Shown one piece after another: positions 42,981 through 52,472 of a DNA stretch of 64,000 nt (positions are counted from its first letter, which is position 1; each line of letters starts with the position of its first letter). This stretch comes from Niabella sp. GTDB lineage: Bacteria > Bacteroidota > Bacteroidia > Chitinophagales > Chitinophagaceae. The stretch lies in assembly GCA_017744715.1 (NCBI GenBank), contig JAGIAT010000017.1, positions 1 to 64,000 on the forward strand, in the 5' to 3' direction. Position numbers and translations under genes: made by a program. Under the pieces are notes generated by a model that saw nothing but the letters and a program-made list of their open reading frames with translations, had not been told where the DNA came from and searched no databases.

Positions 42981-43954
42981 TAATGTTTAATTGTGTTATT
43001 GCCGATTTTCTCCAGGATCTGGTGTGCCACATCCATCGCTTTTAAACCATCGATCTCCGAAACAACGGTTTGGGTATTGTTTATAATAGCATCCCGGAAT
43101 TCTTCCAGTTCTTTTTTTATAGCGTTTACTTCCGGTACTGCAGGATTGGCCATCGCAATGGTTTTTTTGCCGCCCGGTGTATCGATGTCGAATGCAAATA
43201 CATTGGCATCCGAAGCCTCTTTCAGTTTAATGATCTCTGTTTTTTTATTGAGAAAATCGATACCGATATAGGCATCTTTCTGAAACAGGCGCATCTTTCG
43301 CATTTTCTTCATAGAGATGCGACTGGAAGTAAGGTTGGCCACACAACCATTATCAAATTCGATCCGTACATTGGCAATATCCGGCGTTTCTGTAAGTACG
43401 GCCACCCCGCTGGCAGAGATCCGCTTTACATCGCTTTTTACAATGCTCAGGATGATGTCGATATCATGAATCATCAGATCGAGGATTACACTTACCTCTG
43501 TTCCCCTGGGGTTGAACTGCGCCAGCCGGTGTACTTCAATAAACATGGGTTTCAGCGGCACGTGTTTCAAAGCCAGGAAGGCGGGGTTAAAACGCTCTAC
43601 ATGCCCAACCTGCAATTTTATGTTGGATTCTTTTGCCAGTTTTACCAGTTCCCGGGCTTCATCCATGGTATCGGCAAACGGCTTCTCTACAAATACATGA
43701 CGCCCCAGCTTAATGGCTTTTTCGCACCACAGGTAATGAAAGGTGGTGGGCGTTACAATGTCGATCGCATCGCAAAGCTCCAAAAAAGCATCCACATCAA
43801 AAAAACGTTTGATGTTATATTTTTCAATGACTTCCCGGGCTGTTTCCTCATTCGGATCGTAGAAGCCAATCACTTCCACGCCTTCAATTTCCAGCCAGTT
43901 ATTCAGATGAAATTTTCCCAGATGGCCTACACCAACAATCCCAATTTTTAACAT
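42980..43954 (-). CDS. Gfo/Idh/MocA family oxidoreductase of the polysaccharide operon
   Basis: This 324-residue dehydrogenase has a Rossmann N-terminus (IGIVGVGHLGKFHLNNWLEI), the catalytic motif FVEKPFADTMDEARELVK and the family middle region GHVERFNPAFLALK, which is typical of cytoplasmic nucleotide-sugar-type members. It is the first gene of a coupled trio with a sugar transferase and an acyltransferase, so a role in modifying a nucleotide sugar is plausible. It is the third Gfo/Idh/MocA protein in the window and clearly differs from the other two. Confidence 0.87.
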   Translation of the reverse strand: MLKIGIVGVGHLGKFHLNNWLEIEGVEVIGFYDPNEETAREVIEKYNIKRFFDVDAFLELCDAIDIVTPTTFHYLWCEKAIKLGRHVFVEKPFADTMDEARELVKLAKESNIKLQVGHVERFNPAFLALKHVPLKPMFIEVHRLAQFNPRGTEVSVILDLMIHDIDIILSIVKSDVKRISASGVAVLTETPDIANVRIEFDNGCVANLTSSRISMKKMRKMRLFQKDAYIGIDFLNKKTEIIKLKEASDANVFAFDIDTPGGKKTIAMANPAVPEVNAIKKELEEFRDAIINNTQTVVSEIDGLKAMDVAHQILEKIGNNTIKH

Positions 43955-44065
43955 ATGTGAATTTGTGCGTTCAAAGATAATTGAATACGATGTATCTATA
44001 ATAATGCAGGTGCTGCCGGTGCAATAATTTTAAAAGACCAGGTACAGGGTCAGGGCTGTATCCAT

Positions 44066-44097
44066 AAAAAAAGCGGTACTAAATTTTAGTACCGCTT
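44066..44097 (-). terminator. Terminator of tRNA-Gln
   Basis: AAGCGGTACTAAA (44071-44083) and TTTAGTACCGCTT (44085-44097) form a long perfect stem almost without loop. On the minus strand it is followed by TTTTTATG and begins 2 nt after the tRNA's 3' end. Confidence 0.85.
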
Positions 44098-44098
44098 G

Positions 44099-44169
44099 TT
44101 GATCCATAAGGATTCGAACCTTAACTGACTGAACCAAAATCAGTAGTGCTACCGTTACACCATGGATCA
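44099..44169 (-). tRNA. tRNA-Gln (anticodon UUG)
   Basis: The minus strand folds into a full cloverleaf: acceptor stem TGATCCA/TGGATCA with discriminator A, D-arm GTG...CAC, anticodon stem ACTGA/TCAGT enclosing TTTTGGT (anticodon TTG), variable loop CAGT and T-arm TAAGG-TTCGAAT-CCTTA. CCA is not encoded. It stands alone upstream of the polysaccharide operon, with its own terminator. Confidence 0.95.
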
Positions 44170-44319
44170 ATCCGACCTTTATGCTGACATGCGTCAGATT
44201 TGGGATTGCAAATATAGGAAATCAAACGATTGTAACAACATGTTCTGCAATATTTTTTTTGATTTTTTTATTTCTTGAGGGATTTTATAACGGCGTTGGT
44301 TTATTGAAATGTAATCAGT

Positions 44320-44327
44320 TAAATTTG
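44320..44327 (+). promoter_or_regulatory. -7 element for mdh
   Basis: TAAATTTG is an exact TAnnTTTG, 32 nt before the mdh ATG; a TTG at 44296 lies about 21 nt upstream as a possible -33 element. Confidence 0.55.
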
Positions 44328-44358
44328 TTTCTATTCAATTCATCTTTAAAACGATTAT

Positions 44359-45288
44359 ATGAAAGTTACTGTAGTAGGTGCCGGAGCTGTAGGTGCTACC
44401 TGTGCCGACAACATTGCCAGAAAAGAATTAGCATCGGAACTGGTGCTGCTTGACATTAAAGAGGGGGTGGCCGAGGGGAAAGCCATCGATATGATGCAAA
44501 CAGCCGCATTGCTGGGATTTGATACCAAGATCAAGGGGGTGACCAATGACTATGTAGCTACCGAACAGTCGGACGTGGTGGTGATCACCTCCGGACTTCC
44601 CCGTAAACCGGGCATGACACGTGAGGAACTGATTGGTGTAAACGCCGGAATTGTAAAAAGTGTTACCGAAAATATTTTAAAATACTCTCCGGATACCATT
44701 ATCATCGTAGTATCCAATCCGATGGATACGATGAATTACCTCACACTTCAAACATCGGGGTTACCCAAACACCGTGTGCTGGGAATGGGCGGAGCGCTGG
44801 ATTCTGCGCGGTTCCGGTACTACCTGAGCCAGGAACTGGGCTGTTCGCCCGGCGACCTGAATGCCGTAGTGATCGGCGGACATGGTGATACCACAATGAT
44901 CCCGCTGATCCGTCATGCTACCTGGGGCAGCACGCCGGTTACTAACTTTTTAACAAAGGAGCAGCAGGATAAAATTGTAGCAGACACCATGGTGGGAGGC
45001 GCTACACTTACCAAGCTCATCGGTACTTCTGCCTGGTACGCACCCGGCGCAGGAACTGCCGCCATGGTTGAAAGTATTTTACGGGATGAGAAAAAGCTGA
45101 TCTCCTGCGGGGTGGCCCTGGAAGGCGAATATGGTCAAAACGATATTTCGCTGGTGGTGCCGGTGATCCTTGGCCGTAATGGGTGGGAGCGGATCCTCGA
45201 TTTTAAATTATCGGATGAAGAACAGGCCGCCTTTAATAAAAGTGCCGATGCCGTTCGCAGCATGAACGACGTATTGAAAACGCTTTAA
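44359..45288 (+). CDS. mdh: Malate dehydrogenase (LDH-like type)
   Basis: This 309-residue NAD-dependent enzyme interconverts malate and oxaloacetate in the TCA cycle. The NAD site is VTVVGAGAVGATCADNIARK with an acidic residue in LLDIKEGVAEG. Substrate arginines lie in TSGLPRKPGMTREE, including the loop Arg that selects malate over pyruvate, and the catalytic His is in VIGGHGDTTMIPL. Length matches the LDH-like MDH group common in Bacteroidota. It has its own promoter element and terminator. Confidence 0.96.
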   Translation: MKVTVVGAGAVGATCADNIARKELASELVLLDIKEGVAEGKAIDMMQTAALLGFDTKIKGVTNDYVATEQSDVVVITSGLPRKPGMTREELIGVNAGIVKSVTENILKYSPDTIIIVVSNPMDTMNYLTLQTSGLPKHRVLGMGGALDSARFRYYLSQELGCSPGDLNAVVIGGHGDTTMIPLIRHATWGSTPVTNFLTKEQQDKIVADTMVGGATLTKLIGTSAWYAPGAGTAAMVESILRDEKKLISCGVALEGEYGQNDISLVVPVILGRNGWERILDFKLSDEEQAAFNKSADAVRSMNDVLKTL

Positions 45289-45306
45289 TAGTATTTTATA
45301 AGATGG

Positions 45307-45336
45307 AGATCCCGGCTGAAAAGACCGGGATCTTTT
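45307..45336 (+). terminator. Terminator of mdh
   Basis: AGATCCCGG (45307-45315) pairs with CCGGGATCT (45325-45333), followed by TTTG. It lies 19 nt after the mdh stop. The stem is strong and the U-tract short. Confidence 0.8.
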
Positions 45337-45471
45337 GTTAACGGATGCACGTATAGTACTGCTTGGGTCGGGCGTCCGGGTTAAAAAGCTTTCAGCGGAT
45401 GGCCGCGGTTGCGGTGTAATTCCGGACTTTTTATGGTTTGAATGGTTAATTTTGCTTCAACTAAAGCGAAT

Positions 45472-46572
45472 ATGATGCACTTACGGATACGGTTTTTTAC
45501 CCTTTTATTGCTGGTTGCCCAGCTGACGTTTGCCCAGCAGTTTGAACCGGTATTTAATGTAAAAGAATATGCAGACTTTTTATCTATGGCGCATTATGAA
45601 AGCAGTATTCCCGATAAAGCACAGCGCGAAAAACAACGTGATCCCTACCAGTTGGTTTATAAATCACCGGAAATAGGTATGAAAAATCGCTGGTGGTTGT
45701 ATACCAATGCACAAAACCAGGCGGTGATCGTGATCCGCGGAACGGTGGGCGATATGGTTAGCTGGATGGAGAATTATTATTGCCCGATGATTCCTGCAAC
45801 AGGCTCCTTGCAACTGAATGCAACCACAAAATTTGATTATAAACTGGCAGAAAGCAAGGAAGCATATGTGCATGCCGGCTGGACCATCGGCATGGCCTAC
45901 CTGGTAACCGATATGATGCCGAAGATCAAAGAACTGTATCAAAAAGGCGTACGCGATTTTTTTATTTTCGGACATAGCCAGGGTGGGGCGCTAAGTTACC
46001 TGGTGAGCTCTTATCTTTATTACCAGCGGCAGGCCGGGGTGCTGCCTGGCAACATCCGGTTTAAGACCTATGCCAGCGCCGCACCCAAGCCGGGCAATAT
46101 GCAATATGCATACGATTTTGATTTTATCCATAAAGGTGGCTGGGCGTATGCTGTAGTGAACGCTGCGGACTGGGTGCCGGAAACCCCTTACAGTATTCAG
46201 CGGGTTTCGGATATGAATACGGTAAATCCAATCGTTGATATTCCCGGAACATTGAAAAAACAAAAGTTCCTGCTGCGCCTGGTAGGAAATATGTATTATG
46301 GAAAGTTGGACCGGAAAACCAGGAAAGCACAAAGAACGTATACCAAAATCCTCGGGCATAAACTGTATAAACTTGCGATCAAAAAAGCATTACCCGATCT
46401 GAAAGAACCGGAATATGGACCTTCGATGAACTATATGCGCGCCGGCGTTCCGGTGATCCTGATGCCGGATGCTGCGTACTATGAAAAATATGGAAAAGAT
46501 GCTGCCGACAAGTTTGCGCATCACCATTTTGCACCGTATCTCTATTTGTTGCAAAAGCAATATGGAAAGTAG
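45472..46572 (+). CDS. Exported class 3 lipase-like alpha/beta hydrolase
   Basis: This is a protein of about 366 residues. The start at 45472 opens a signal peptide (IRFFTLLLLVAQLTFAQQ); the longer frame to 45442 would precede it with polar residues. The nucleophile elbow is FGHSQGGALSYL (G-H-S-Q-G), placed after a conserved strand as in fungal-type lipase_3 proteins. A candidate acid is in NAADWVPETPYS, and histidines near the C-terminus (KFAHHHFAPYLY) could complete the triad. The N-terminal QAVIVIRGTVGDMVSWMENY is the oxyanion strand-turn region. Substrate and location (periplasm or outer membrane) are not defined. Confidence 0.85.
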   Translation: MMHLRIRFFTLLLLVAQLTFAQQFEPVFNVKEYADFLSMAHYESSIPDKAQREKQRDPYQLVYKSPEIGMKNRWWLYTNAQNQAVIVIRGTVGDMVSWMENYYCPMIPATGSLQLNATTKFDYKLAESKEAYVHAGWTIGMAYLVTDMMPKIKELYQKGVRDFFIFGHSQGGALSYLVSSYLYYQRQAGVLPGNIRFKTYASAAPKPGNMQYAYDFDFIHKGGWAYAVVNAADWVPETPYSIQRVSDMNTVNPIVDIPGTLKKQKFLLRLVGNMYYGKLDRKTRKAQRTYTKILGHKLYKLAIKKALPDLKEPEYGPSMNYMRAGVPVILMPDAAYYEKYGKDAADKFAHHHFAPYLYLLQKQYGK

Positions 46573-46573
46573 C

Positions 46574-46597
46574 GCAGGATACTCCTCCTGCTATTTT
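46574..46597 (+). terminator. Terminator between convergent lipase and methyltransferase genes
   Basis: GCAGGA (46574-46579) pairs with TCCTGC (46586-46591), followed by TATTTTTCT. It overlaps the stop codon of the opposing methyltransferase gene. The stem is short. Confidence 0.5.
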
Positions 46598-47535
46598 TCT
46601 ATTTTATAACACCAGCGGTACAGCTTGCCTTCAAAGTCGAAGGGCGTGGTAGCCCGGGTAATATCCTTTATTTTGTCTGTTTGCAGCTTATCCGCTTCCA
46701 GTACAAATGTGCGGGCATTGGTGCTGAAATAGAGGATGCCGCCCGGCGCCAGTATACGCAGGCAATCATTAATCAGGGATACATGGTCACGCTGGATATC
46801 CAGGATATCATGCATCCGTTTGCTGTTGCTGAAGGTGGGCGGATCCATTACAATCAGGTCGTATGCCCCGGAAGGAATCTCTTTGATGTAGCGGAGCACA
46901 TCGGCCTGTAAAAACGTATAACCGGGTTGGTCCAGGCCATTCAGCTGCATGTTTCTTTCGGCCCACCGGGTGTAGGTATTGGAAAGATCAACGGTTGTAA
47001 TGGCCGCTGCTTTGCCCGCCGCTGCGTACACGGAGAAGGAACCGGTATAGGCAAAAAGATTCAATACCCGCCGGCCACCGCTTTCCGCCATTACCATTTT
47101 CCGGGTTAACCGGTGGTCCAGGAAGAGGCCGGTATCCAGGTAGTCTTCCAGGTTTACAATAAATTTTAATCCCTGCTCCTGTACAATAAGCTCATTTTTT
47201 TTTGAGTCCGTTTTTTGATACTGCCCCTGTCGCCCCGCTTTCCGTTGCCGCAGCTTGGTATGAATTTGGGCTGTTGCAATACCGGTAATGGCCGATATGC
47301 TTTCCATTGTTTGCTGCATCCATTTATAATGCGCTGCCTCATCCAAATGATGCCGGCGTTTGTATTCGGCTACATAAACATGCCCCTCGTATAACTCAAT
47401 AGAAAGCGGAAATTCAGGAAGATCGTGATCATATACCCGGTAGCAGGTAATCCCTTGTTTCTGCGCCTGTTTTGAAAGATGCCGGTAAACCTTGGTTAGC
47501 CGGTTGCGGAACATGATAAACTTTTCTTCGTTCAA
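46591..47535 (-). CDS. Class I SAM-dependent rRNA methyltransferase (RlmK-like)
   Basis: This 314-residue protein corresponds to the C-terminal RlmK half of RlmKL, which methylates a guanine in 23S rRNA. The N-terminal ~90 residues (FRNRLTKVYRHLSKQAQKQG and YRVYDHDLPEFPLSIELYEG) match that domain's leader. The SAM site is VLNLFAYTGSFSVYAAAGKA with motif II TVDLSNTYTRWAERN and the catalytic DPPTFSNSKRM. The absence of the RlmL half and THUMP domain means that only one methylation is expected. It is convergent with the lipase gene. Confidence 0.88.
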   Translation of the reverse strand: MNEEKFIMFRNRLTKVYRHLSKQAQKQGITCYRVYDHDLPEFPLSIELYEGHVYVAEYKRRHHLDEAAHYKWMQQTMESISAITGIATAQIHTKLRQRKAGRQGQYQKTDSKKNELIVQEQGLKFIVNLEDYLDTGLFLDHRLTRKMVMAESGGRRVLNLFAYTGSFSVYAAAGKAAAITTVDLSNTYTRWAERNMQLNGLDQPGYTFLQADVLRYIKEIPSGAYDLIVMDPPTFSNSKRMHDILDIQRDHVSLINDCLRILAPGGILYFSTNARTFVLEADKLQTDKIKDITRATTPFDFEGKLYRWCYKIEK

Positions 47536-47570
47536 GTTTGTTTTTTTTGCGAAATTAGCCTTTTACAGGA

Positions 47571-48950
47571 ATGCAATACGCAATTGTTGATATTGAAACG
47601 ACCGGCTCTTATGCAGCAGCAAGCGGTATTACGGAAATCAGCGTTCAGGTGCTGGATGCCGGAGGCGTGGTGCAGGAACGTTTTGAAACCCTGGTAAACC
47701 CGGTACACCAGATCCCGGGGTATATCCAGGCGCTTACAGGCATCAGCAATGAAATGGTAGCGAAAGCCCCTTTGTTTGAAGCAGTTGCAGAAAAGATATA
47801 TGCATTGCTGCATGATAAGGTGTTTGTGGCACATAGCGTCAATTTTGATTACTCATTTGTAAAAAGCCAGCTGTTGGCCTGCGGGTATGAACTGAACGCA
47901 AATAAGCTTTGTACGGTGCGCCTGAGCCGCAAACTGTTGCCGGGGTATGTATCTTACAGTCTTGGCCGGCTTTGCGAAGCATTGGGCATCGGGCATTATA
48001 ATAAACACCGGGCAGGAGGGGATACGGATGCAACGGTGGCTCTGTTTCAGCTGTTATTGCAAAAGGATACCGAGGGATATATTACAAAGAGCCTGAAAAA
48101 AACATCCAGGGAACAGGCCCTGCCGCCAAATGTGCCCAAGTCCGATTTTGACCAGTTGCCGTATACACCGGGTGTATATTATTTTCACGACGATAAAGGC
48201 AAAGTGGTATACGTGGGTAAGGCCAAAAATATCCGGTATCGCGTAAGCAGTCATTTTAGCAATAACTCTACGGGAAGACAACGGCAGCACTTTATGCGGT
48301 ACGTATATCATATCAGCTATGAGGAATGTGGAACAGAACTGATGGCGGCGGTAAAGGAATCCACCGAAATTAAACGGCTCTGGCCGCGTTTTAACGCTTC
48401 TCAGAAAAAGCGGGAAGACCTGTACGGCATTATTTCTTACGAAGATCAGAACGGGTATTTGCGGCTGGGTGTAGACAAAATGGTCCGCGGCAAGCAGGTG
48501 CTTAACTCTTTTCATCACCTCGAAGGCGCCAAAGCTTCGTTACGGCAGCTGGTACAGGATCATCAGTTATGTCCCCGTTTATGTTTTATTAGCGAACAGC
48601 TGGTTGATGAAAAACTGCACCGGTTGCTTTGCGGAGGCGCCTGTGAAAAAAAGGAGACGCCGGAAAGCTACAACCGGCGGGTTTTGGAGGCGGTGCAGCA
48701 CCTGGAAAATCTTCCGTCCTTTGCGATTGTAGACCGCGGCATTCATCATGATGAACGGTCCTGTATCCTGGTTTGGCGGGGCAGCTTTTATGGCATGGGA
48801 TTTATTTCGGAGGAGGTACAGATCGAACGGCCCGAGCAGCTGCGGGAATACGTAACGCCCTACAAAGAAAACAGCACCATTACCAATATGCTGTTTGCAT
48901 ACGCCAAAAGATATCCTTCTAAAATCATCCAGTTTGATCAGGCCAGCTAA
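47571..48950 (+). CDS. DnaQ-like exonuclease fused to a UvrC-type GIY-YIG nuclease
   Basis: This 459-residue protein combines two nucleases. Residues 1-165 are a DEDDh 3'-5' exonuclease: Exo I IVDIETTGSYAAASGITE, Exo II HSVNFDYSFVKSQLL and Exo III HRAGGDTDAT. Residues ~195-275 are a GIY-YIG domain (YTPGVYYFHDDKGKVVYVGK, then AKNIRYRV and STEIKRLWPRFN), as at the N-terminus of UvrC. The remaining ~180 residues have no recognised fold; a CEKKETPESYNRRV segment is present. Proteins with this pairing are known in Actinobacteria and Bacteroidota and are thought to act in DNA repair like Cho. It lies divergent to the methyltransferase with only 35 nt between starts. Confidence 0.9.
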   Translation: MQYAIVDIETTGSYAAASGITEISVQVLDAGGVVQERFETLVNPVHQIPGYIQALTGISNEMVAKAPLFEAVAEKIYALLHDKVFVAHSVNFDYSFVKSQLLACGYELNANKLCTVRLSRKLLPGYVSYSLGRLCEALGIGHYNKHRAGGDTDATVALFQLLLQKDTEGYITKSLKKTSREQALPPNVPKSDFDQLPYTPGVYYFHDDKGKVVYVGKAKNIRYRVSSHFSNNSTGRQRQHFMRYVYHISYEECGTELMAAVKESTEIKRLWPRFNASQKKREDLYGIISYEDQNGYLRLGVDKMVRGKQVLNSFHHLEGAKASLRQLVQDHQLCPRLCFISEQLVDEKLHRLLCGGACEKKETPESYNRRVLEAVQHLENLPSFAIVDRGIHHDERSCILVWRGSFYGMGFISEEVQIERPEQLREYVTPYKENSTITNMLFAYAKRYPSKIIQFDQAS

Positions 48951-49068
48951 CCGGATGTTATTATTTTTGCACCCGTGCGTTGAATGGTACAGAAAATGGC
49001 CGGTATCATTTCCCGGTTCCTGCAGTATTTTAAGCACCCTTTATATTAAAAATTAAAATACATTAACG

Positions 49069-49743
49069 ATGATGAAAAAAACGGCATTGCTGTTGCCTTT
49101 TGTATTGATGATGTTTGCCTTTCAGCCGGTTAAGAAAAAGAAAGTGATCTTCTTTGGCGATTCTATCACCCAGCAGGGCGCTGGCCCCGGTGGATATATC
49201 ATGCGGATCGACAGCATGAGCAAGGTGGAGAAACTGGCGGATCAGTTTGAATTTGTAGGAAAGGGCATCGGGGGAAATAAAGTGTATGATCTGTTCCTGA
49301 GGTTTCAGCCCGATGTGCTGGATCAGCAACCGGATATTGTTTTTGTTTATGTAGGTATCAATGATGTGTGGCATAAAACATCCGCGGGTACCGGCACCGA
49401 TTTCGATAAGTTCGGCAAGTTTTATGATGCCATTATTTCCACGCTGAAAACACGGGGGATCCAGCCGGTAGTATGTACTCCTTCGGTTATTGGCGAGCGG
49501 AATGATTTCACCAATCAGCAGGATGGTGATCTGAACCTTTATGCAAAATGGATCCGTGAGTACGCCGCTAAAAATGCAGTACCGCTGGTAGACCTCCGCA
49601 AACTGTTCCTGGATTACCTGAAAACAAACAACCCGGAGAACAAGGAAAAGGACATCCTTACACGGGATCGGGTGCATCTGAACGATAAAGGCAACCAATT
49701 GGTGGCCGACGCTATGTGGAAGGTGATCAAAACCCTGAAGTGA
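49069..49743 (+). CDS. Exported SGNH/GDSL hydrolase
   Basis: This 224-residue esterase has an N-terminal signal-like segment (TALLLPFVLMMFAFQPV), block I VIFFGDSITQQGAGPGGY with the nucleophile Ser, block III VFVYVGINDVW and the catalytic Asp-x-x-His in RDRVHLNDKGNQLVADAM (the D-R-V-H). Such enzymes deacylate sugars, lipids or glycans. It is isolated, between the fused nuclease and tyrS, so no specific pathway is implied. Confidence 0.92.
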   Translation: MMKKTALLLPFVLMMFAFQPVKKKKVIFFGDSITQQGAGPGGYIMRIDSMSKVEKLADQFEFVGKGIGGNKVYDLFLRFQPDVLDQQPDIVFVYVGINDVWHKTSAGTGTDFDKFGKFYDAIISTLKTRGIQPVVCTPSVIGERNDFTNQQDGDLNLYAKWIREYAAKNAVPLVDLRKLFLDYLKTNNPENKEKDILTRDRVHLNDKGNQLVADAMWKVIKTLK

Positions 49744-49865
49744 GCTTCAGGGAATGTGAAATAAGCAAATGGAAAATTTAAAGTGTAAAAGTTCGGGAAT
49801 CCCGTCCGGACGCAGGAGCGCGATCCACTTCAATATTTATAATTGGATATTTTATATTTTACATT

Positions 49866-51146
49866 CTAGATCGCTACCTCTGCCAGGTAATAATTCTTTT
49901 TTCCTTTTTGCAGCAGGATATAACGGTTGTGTAAAAGATGTGCGCCGGTAACGATGAACTGAACGTCGCCCACTTTTTCACGGTTAAGACTGATCCCGCC
50001 GCCCTGTACCAGCTTCCGGGCTTCGCCTTTACTAGGTGCTATCTTCGTTTCCGCCAGTAAGGATACAATATCGATACCCTGTTCCAGGTGGGCTTTTGAA
50101 ATGGCCGCTTTTACCACGCCTTCAAGCCCTTCCAGATCTTCAATACTCATTTCAGCGGCCGGCCTGCTTTGATTTGCAAACAGTTTTTCTGTAGTAACAA
50201 TGGCTTTTTCATACTCTTCTGCGCCATGCACGAAGCAGGTGATCTCCTTAGCCAGTGTTTTTTGAAGCAGGCGTGCGGCGGGGTTTTGCTGATGTTCCAC
50301 AGTCAGATGCTGAATCGCCGGTTCATCCAGGAACGTGAAGATTTTGATCCAGGTTGCGGCATCTTCATCACTGGTGTTTAGCCAGAACTGGTAAAACTGG
50401 TATGGCGAGGTTTTTTCCGGGTCCAGCCATATATTCCCTTTCTCGGTTTTTCCAAACTTGGTGCCATCCGCTTTCCGGATCAGCGGGCAGGTAAAGGCAA
50501 ACGCCTCTTTTCCCGCTTTACGGCGGATGAATTCGGTGCCGGTGGTGATATTGCCCCATTGATCGCTGCCACCCATCTGCAGCTTTACATCTGCGGTGGT
50601 ATACAAGTGAAAGAAATCATATCCCTGCATCAGCTGGTAAGCAAACTCCGTGTAGCTGATGCCCACTTCCCCTTCAAAGCGCTTTTTTACGCTGTCTTTG
50701 GCCATCATGTAGTTTACCGTGATGTGTTTTCCGGCATCCCTTAAAAATTCGAGGAAGCTGATGCTTTTGAACCAGTCGTAGTTATTTACCATAATGGCCG
50801 CGTTCGGGTTGGCGGGAGAAAAGTCGAGGTATTTTTCCAGCTGGCTCTTTATACCGGCAATATTTGCGGCCAGGGTTTCTTCATTCAGCAGGTTGCGCTC
50901 TTCGCTTTTGCCGCTGGGATCGCCGATCATACCCGTAGCGCCGCCCACAAGGGCTACCGGGCGATGGCCGGCCCGCTGAAGGTGTACCAGTAACAAAATG
51001 GGTACCAGGCTGCCAATATGCAGACTGGTTGCCGTGGGATCAAACCCGATATAACCCGTTGTCATTTCCTTGCCCAGCTGTTCTTCTGTACCTGGTATGA
51101 TATCCTGGATCATACCCCTCCATCTCAGTTCCTTTATGATATTCAT
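49866..51146 (-). CDS. tyrS: Tyrosyl-tRNA synthetase
   Basis: This 426-residue class I synthetase has the HIGH-type motif [12 protein letters not shown] and the KMSKS equivalent [13 protein letters not shown]. The tyrosine-binding region is [18 protein letters not shown] and [19 protein letters not shown]. The C-terminal ~70 residues are the S4-like RNA-binding domain ([20 protein letters not shown] and [21 protein letters not shown]). Length is typical for the bacterial enzyme. A strong -7 element precedes it. Confidence 0.97.
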   Translation of the reverse strand: MNIIKELRWRGMIQDIIPGTEEQLGKEMTTGYIGFDPTATSLHIGSLVPILLLVHLQRAGHRPVALVGGATGMIGDPSGKSEERNLLNEETLAANIAGIKSQLEKYLDFSPANPNAAIMVNNYDWFKSISFLEFLRDAGKHITVNYMMAKDSVKKRFEGEVGISYTEFAYQLMQGYDFFHLYTTADVKLQMGGSDQWGNITTGTEFIRRKAGKEAFAFTCPLIRKADGTKFGKTEKGNIWLDPEKTSPYQFYQFWLNTSDEDAATWIKIFTFLDEPAIQHLTVEHQQNPAARLLQKTLAKEITCFVHGAEEYEKAIVTTEKLFANQSRPAAEMSIEDLEGLEGVVKAAISKAHLEQGIDIVSLLAETKIAPSKGEARKLVQGGGISLNREKVGDVQFIVTGAHLLHNRYILLQKGKKNYYLAEVAI

Positions 51147-51172
51147 AATTTTATAGTTCTTTAATCGGGCTG

Positions 51173-51180
51173 CAAAGGTA
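51173..51180 (-). promoter_or_regulatory. -7 element for tyrS
   Basis: The minus strand reads TACCTTTGCAGCCC, identical to the lepA element including its 3' flank, 26 nt upstream of the tyrS ATG. The match is exact to TAnnTTTG and the predicted leader is about 20 nt. Confidence 0.7.
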
Positions 51181-51349
51181 CGCCATCCGGGCTTAAGAAC
51201 GAATCTTCGAATATGGTTTTATACGGTTGAGCGAATAAATAGGGTATCTGGTCTAAAAAGCGCTATTTTTAAATGCTTTATGCCTAATTTCGTTGCAGGC
51301 AAAATATACTTATCAGAAAATTGTGGACCCTAACTAAATCGAATTGTAA

Positions 51350-52462
51350 ATGAAAGCATTGAAGCCATGCTTTTTACTGCTGCTTGTACTGGTTGGCATC
51401 AGCACAAGCGCCCAGTTCCGGAAATATTCCAATGAGTTTCTGAATATCGGTGCCGGCGCCCGTGGATTGGGTATGGGGAGCGCCCAGGTGGCCAGCGTAA
51501 CCGATGGTACAGCAGGCTACTGGAATCCGGCGGGTCTGGTAAATGTTCAGGATAATGTACAGGTAAATCTTATGCATGCCGAGTATTTTGCAGGTATTGG
51601 TAAATACGATTACCTGAACGTAACCCTGCCTACTACCAGCACCAAACGTACACTGGCGATTACGGCGCTGCGGTTTGCGGTGGATGATATCATGAACACC
51701 CTGTTCCTGGTAGAGCCGGACGGGTCATTGAACTATAACAATATAAAATCATTTTCTTCAGCAGACTACGGCTTCCTGTTGTCGTATGCGCAAAGCCTGA
51801 AGCGTACGGAAAATAAGCATATAAATTTTGGGGTGAATGCAAAGGTGATCCATCGCAGCGTGGGCAGTTTTGCCAAGGCCTGGGGATTTGGTCTGGATGC
51901 GGGGTTACAGTTTATGCAGGATAAATGGCGTTTTGGTATTGTGGGCCGGGATTTGACCACCACCTTCAACAGCTGGGCTTTTAGCTTTACCGAGCAGGAA
52001 AAAGAGGCATTGTACCTGGCCAAGAATGATATTCCCGTAAAATCAACCGAATTAACATCGCCCCGCCTGATACTGGGAGGCGCCCGCATATTTCCGGTGG
52101 GGAAAAAATCGGGGCTAATGGCAGAGGCAAACCTCGATCTTACTTTTGACGGGAAACGGAATACGGTCGTAAGCGGCGACCCGGTAAGCATCGATCCCAA
52201 GCTGGGACTGGAATACAATTACAAGGATGTGGTTTTTATAAGAGGAGGGGTTAACAATTTTCAAAAAGGGCTTGCAGACGGAGATACCCTGAACCTGAAA
52301 AAGGTATGGATCTTTCAACCAAGTGTTGGGGTAGGCTTCCGGATCCAATCCTTTATGATCGACTATGCATTCACCAACCTGGCAAACCAGTCGAACCCGC
52401 TTTTTACCCATGTGTTCTCTTTGAAAATGGATTTCCGGAGAAAAAGAAACGATCATCAATAA
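51350..52462 (+). CDS. PorV2-like outer-membrane protein of the type IX secretion system
   Basis: This 370-residue FadL-like beta-barrel protein has a signal peptide (LLLLVLVGISTSAQ) and the PorV/PorQ family opening NEFLNIGAGARGLGMGSAQV, followed by DGTAGYWNPAGLVN. It ends in alternating aromatic strands (AFTNLANQSNPLFTHVFSLK). PorV shuttles T9SS cargo to the attachment complex in the outer membrane. The next gene, 10 nt downstream, is a large C25 peptidase, the arrangement of the alternative PorV2/PorU2 pair rather than of classical porV, so I name it PorV2-like. Confidence 0.88.
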   Translation: MKALKPCFLLLLVLVGISTSAQFRKYSNEFLNIGAGARGLGMGSAQVASVTDGTAGYWNPAGLVNVQDNVQVNLMHAEYFAGIGKYDYLNVTLPTTSTKRTLAITALRFAVDDIMNTLFLVEPDGSLNYNNIKSFSSADYGFLLSYAQSLKRTENKHINFGVNAKVIHRSVGSFAKAWGFGLDAGLQFMQDKWRFGIVGRDLTTTFNSWAFSFTEQEKEALYLAKNDIPVKSTELTSPRLILGGARIFPVGKKSGLMAEANLDLTFDGKRNTVVSGDPVSIDPKLGLEYNYKDVVFIRGGVNNFQKGLADGDTLNLKKVWIFQPSVGVGFRIQSFMIDYAFTNLANQSNPLFTHVFSLKMDFRRKRNDHQ

Positions 52463-52472
52463 GTAGCGACGA

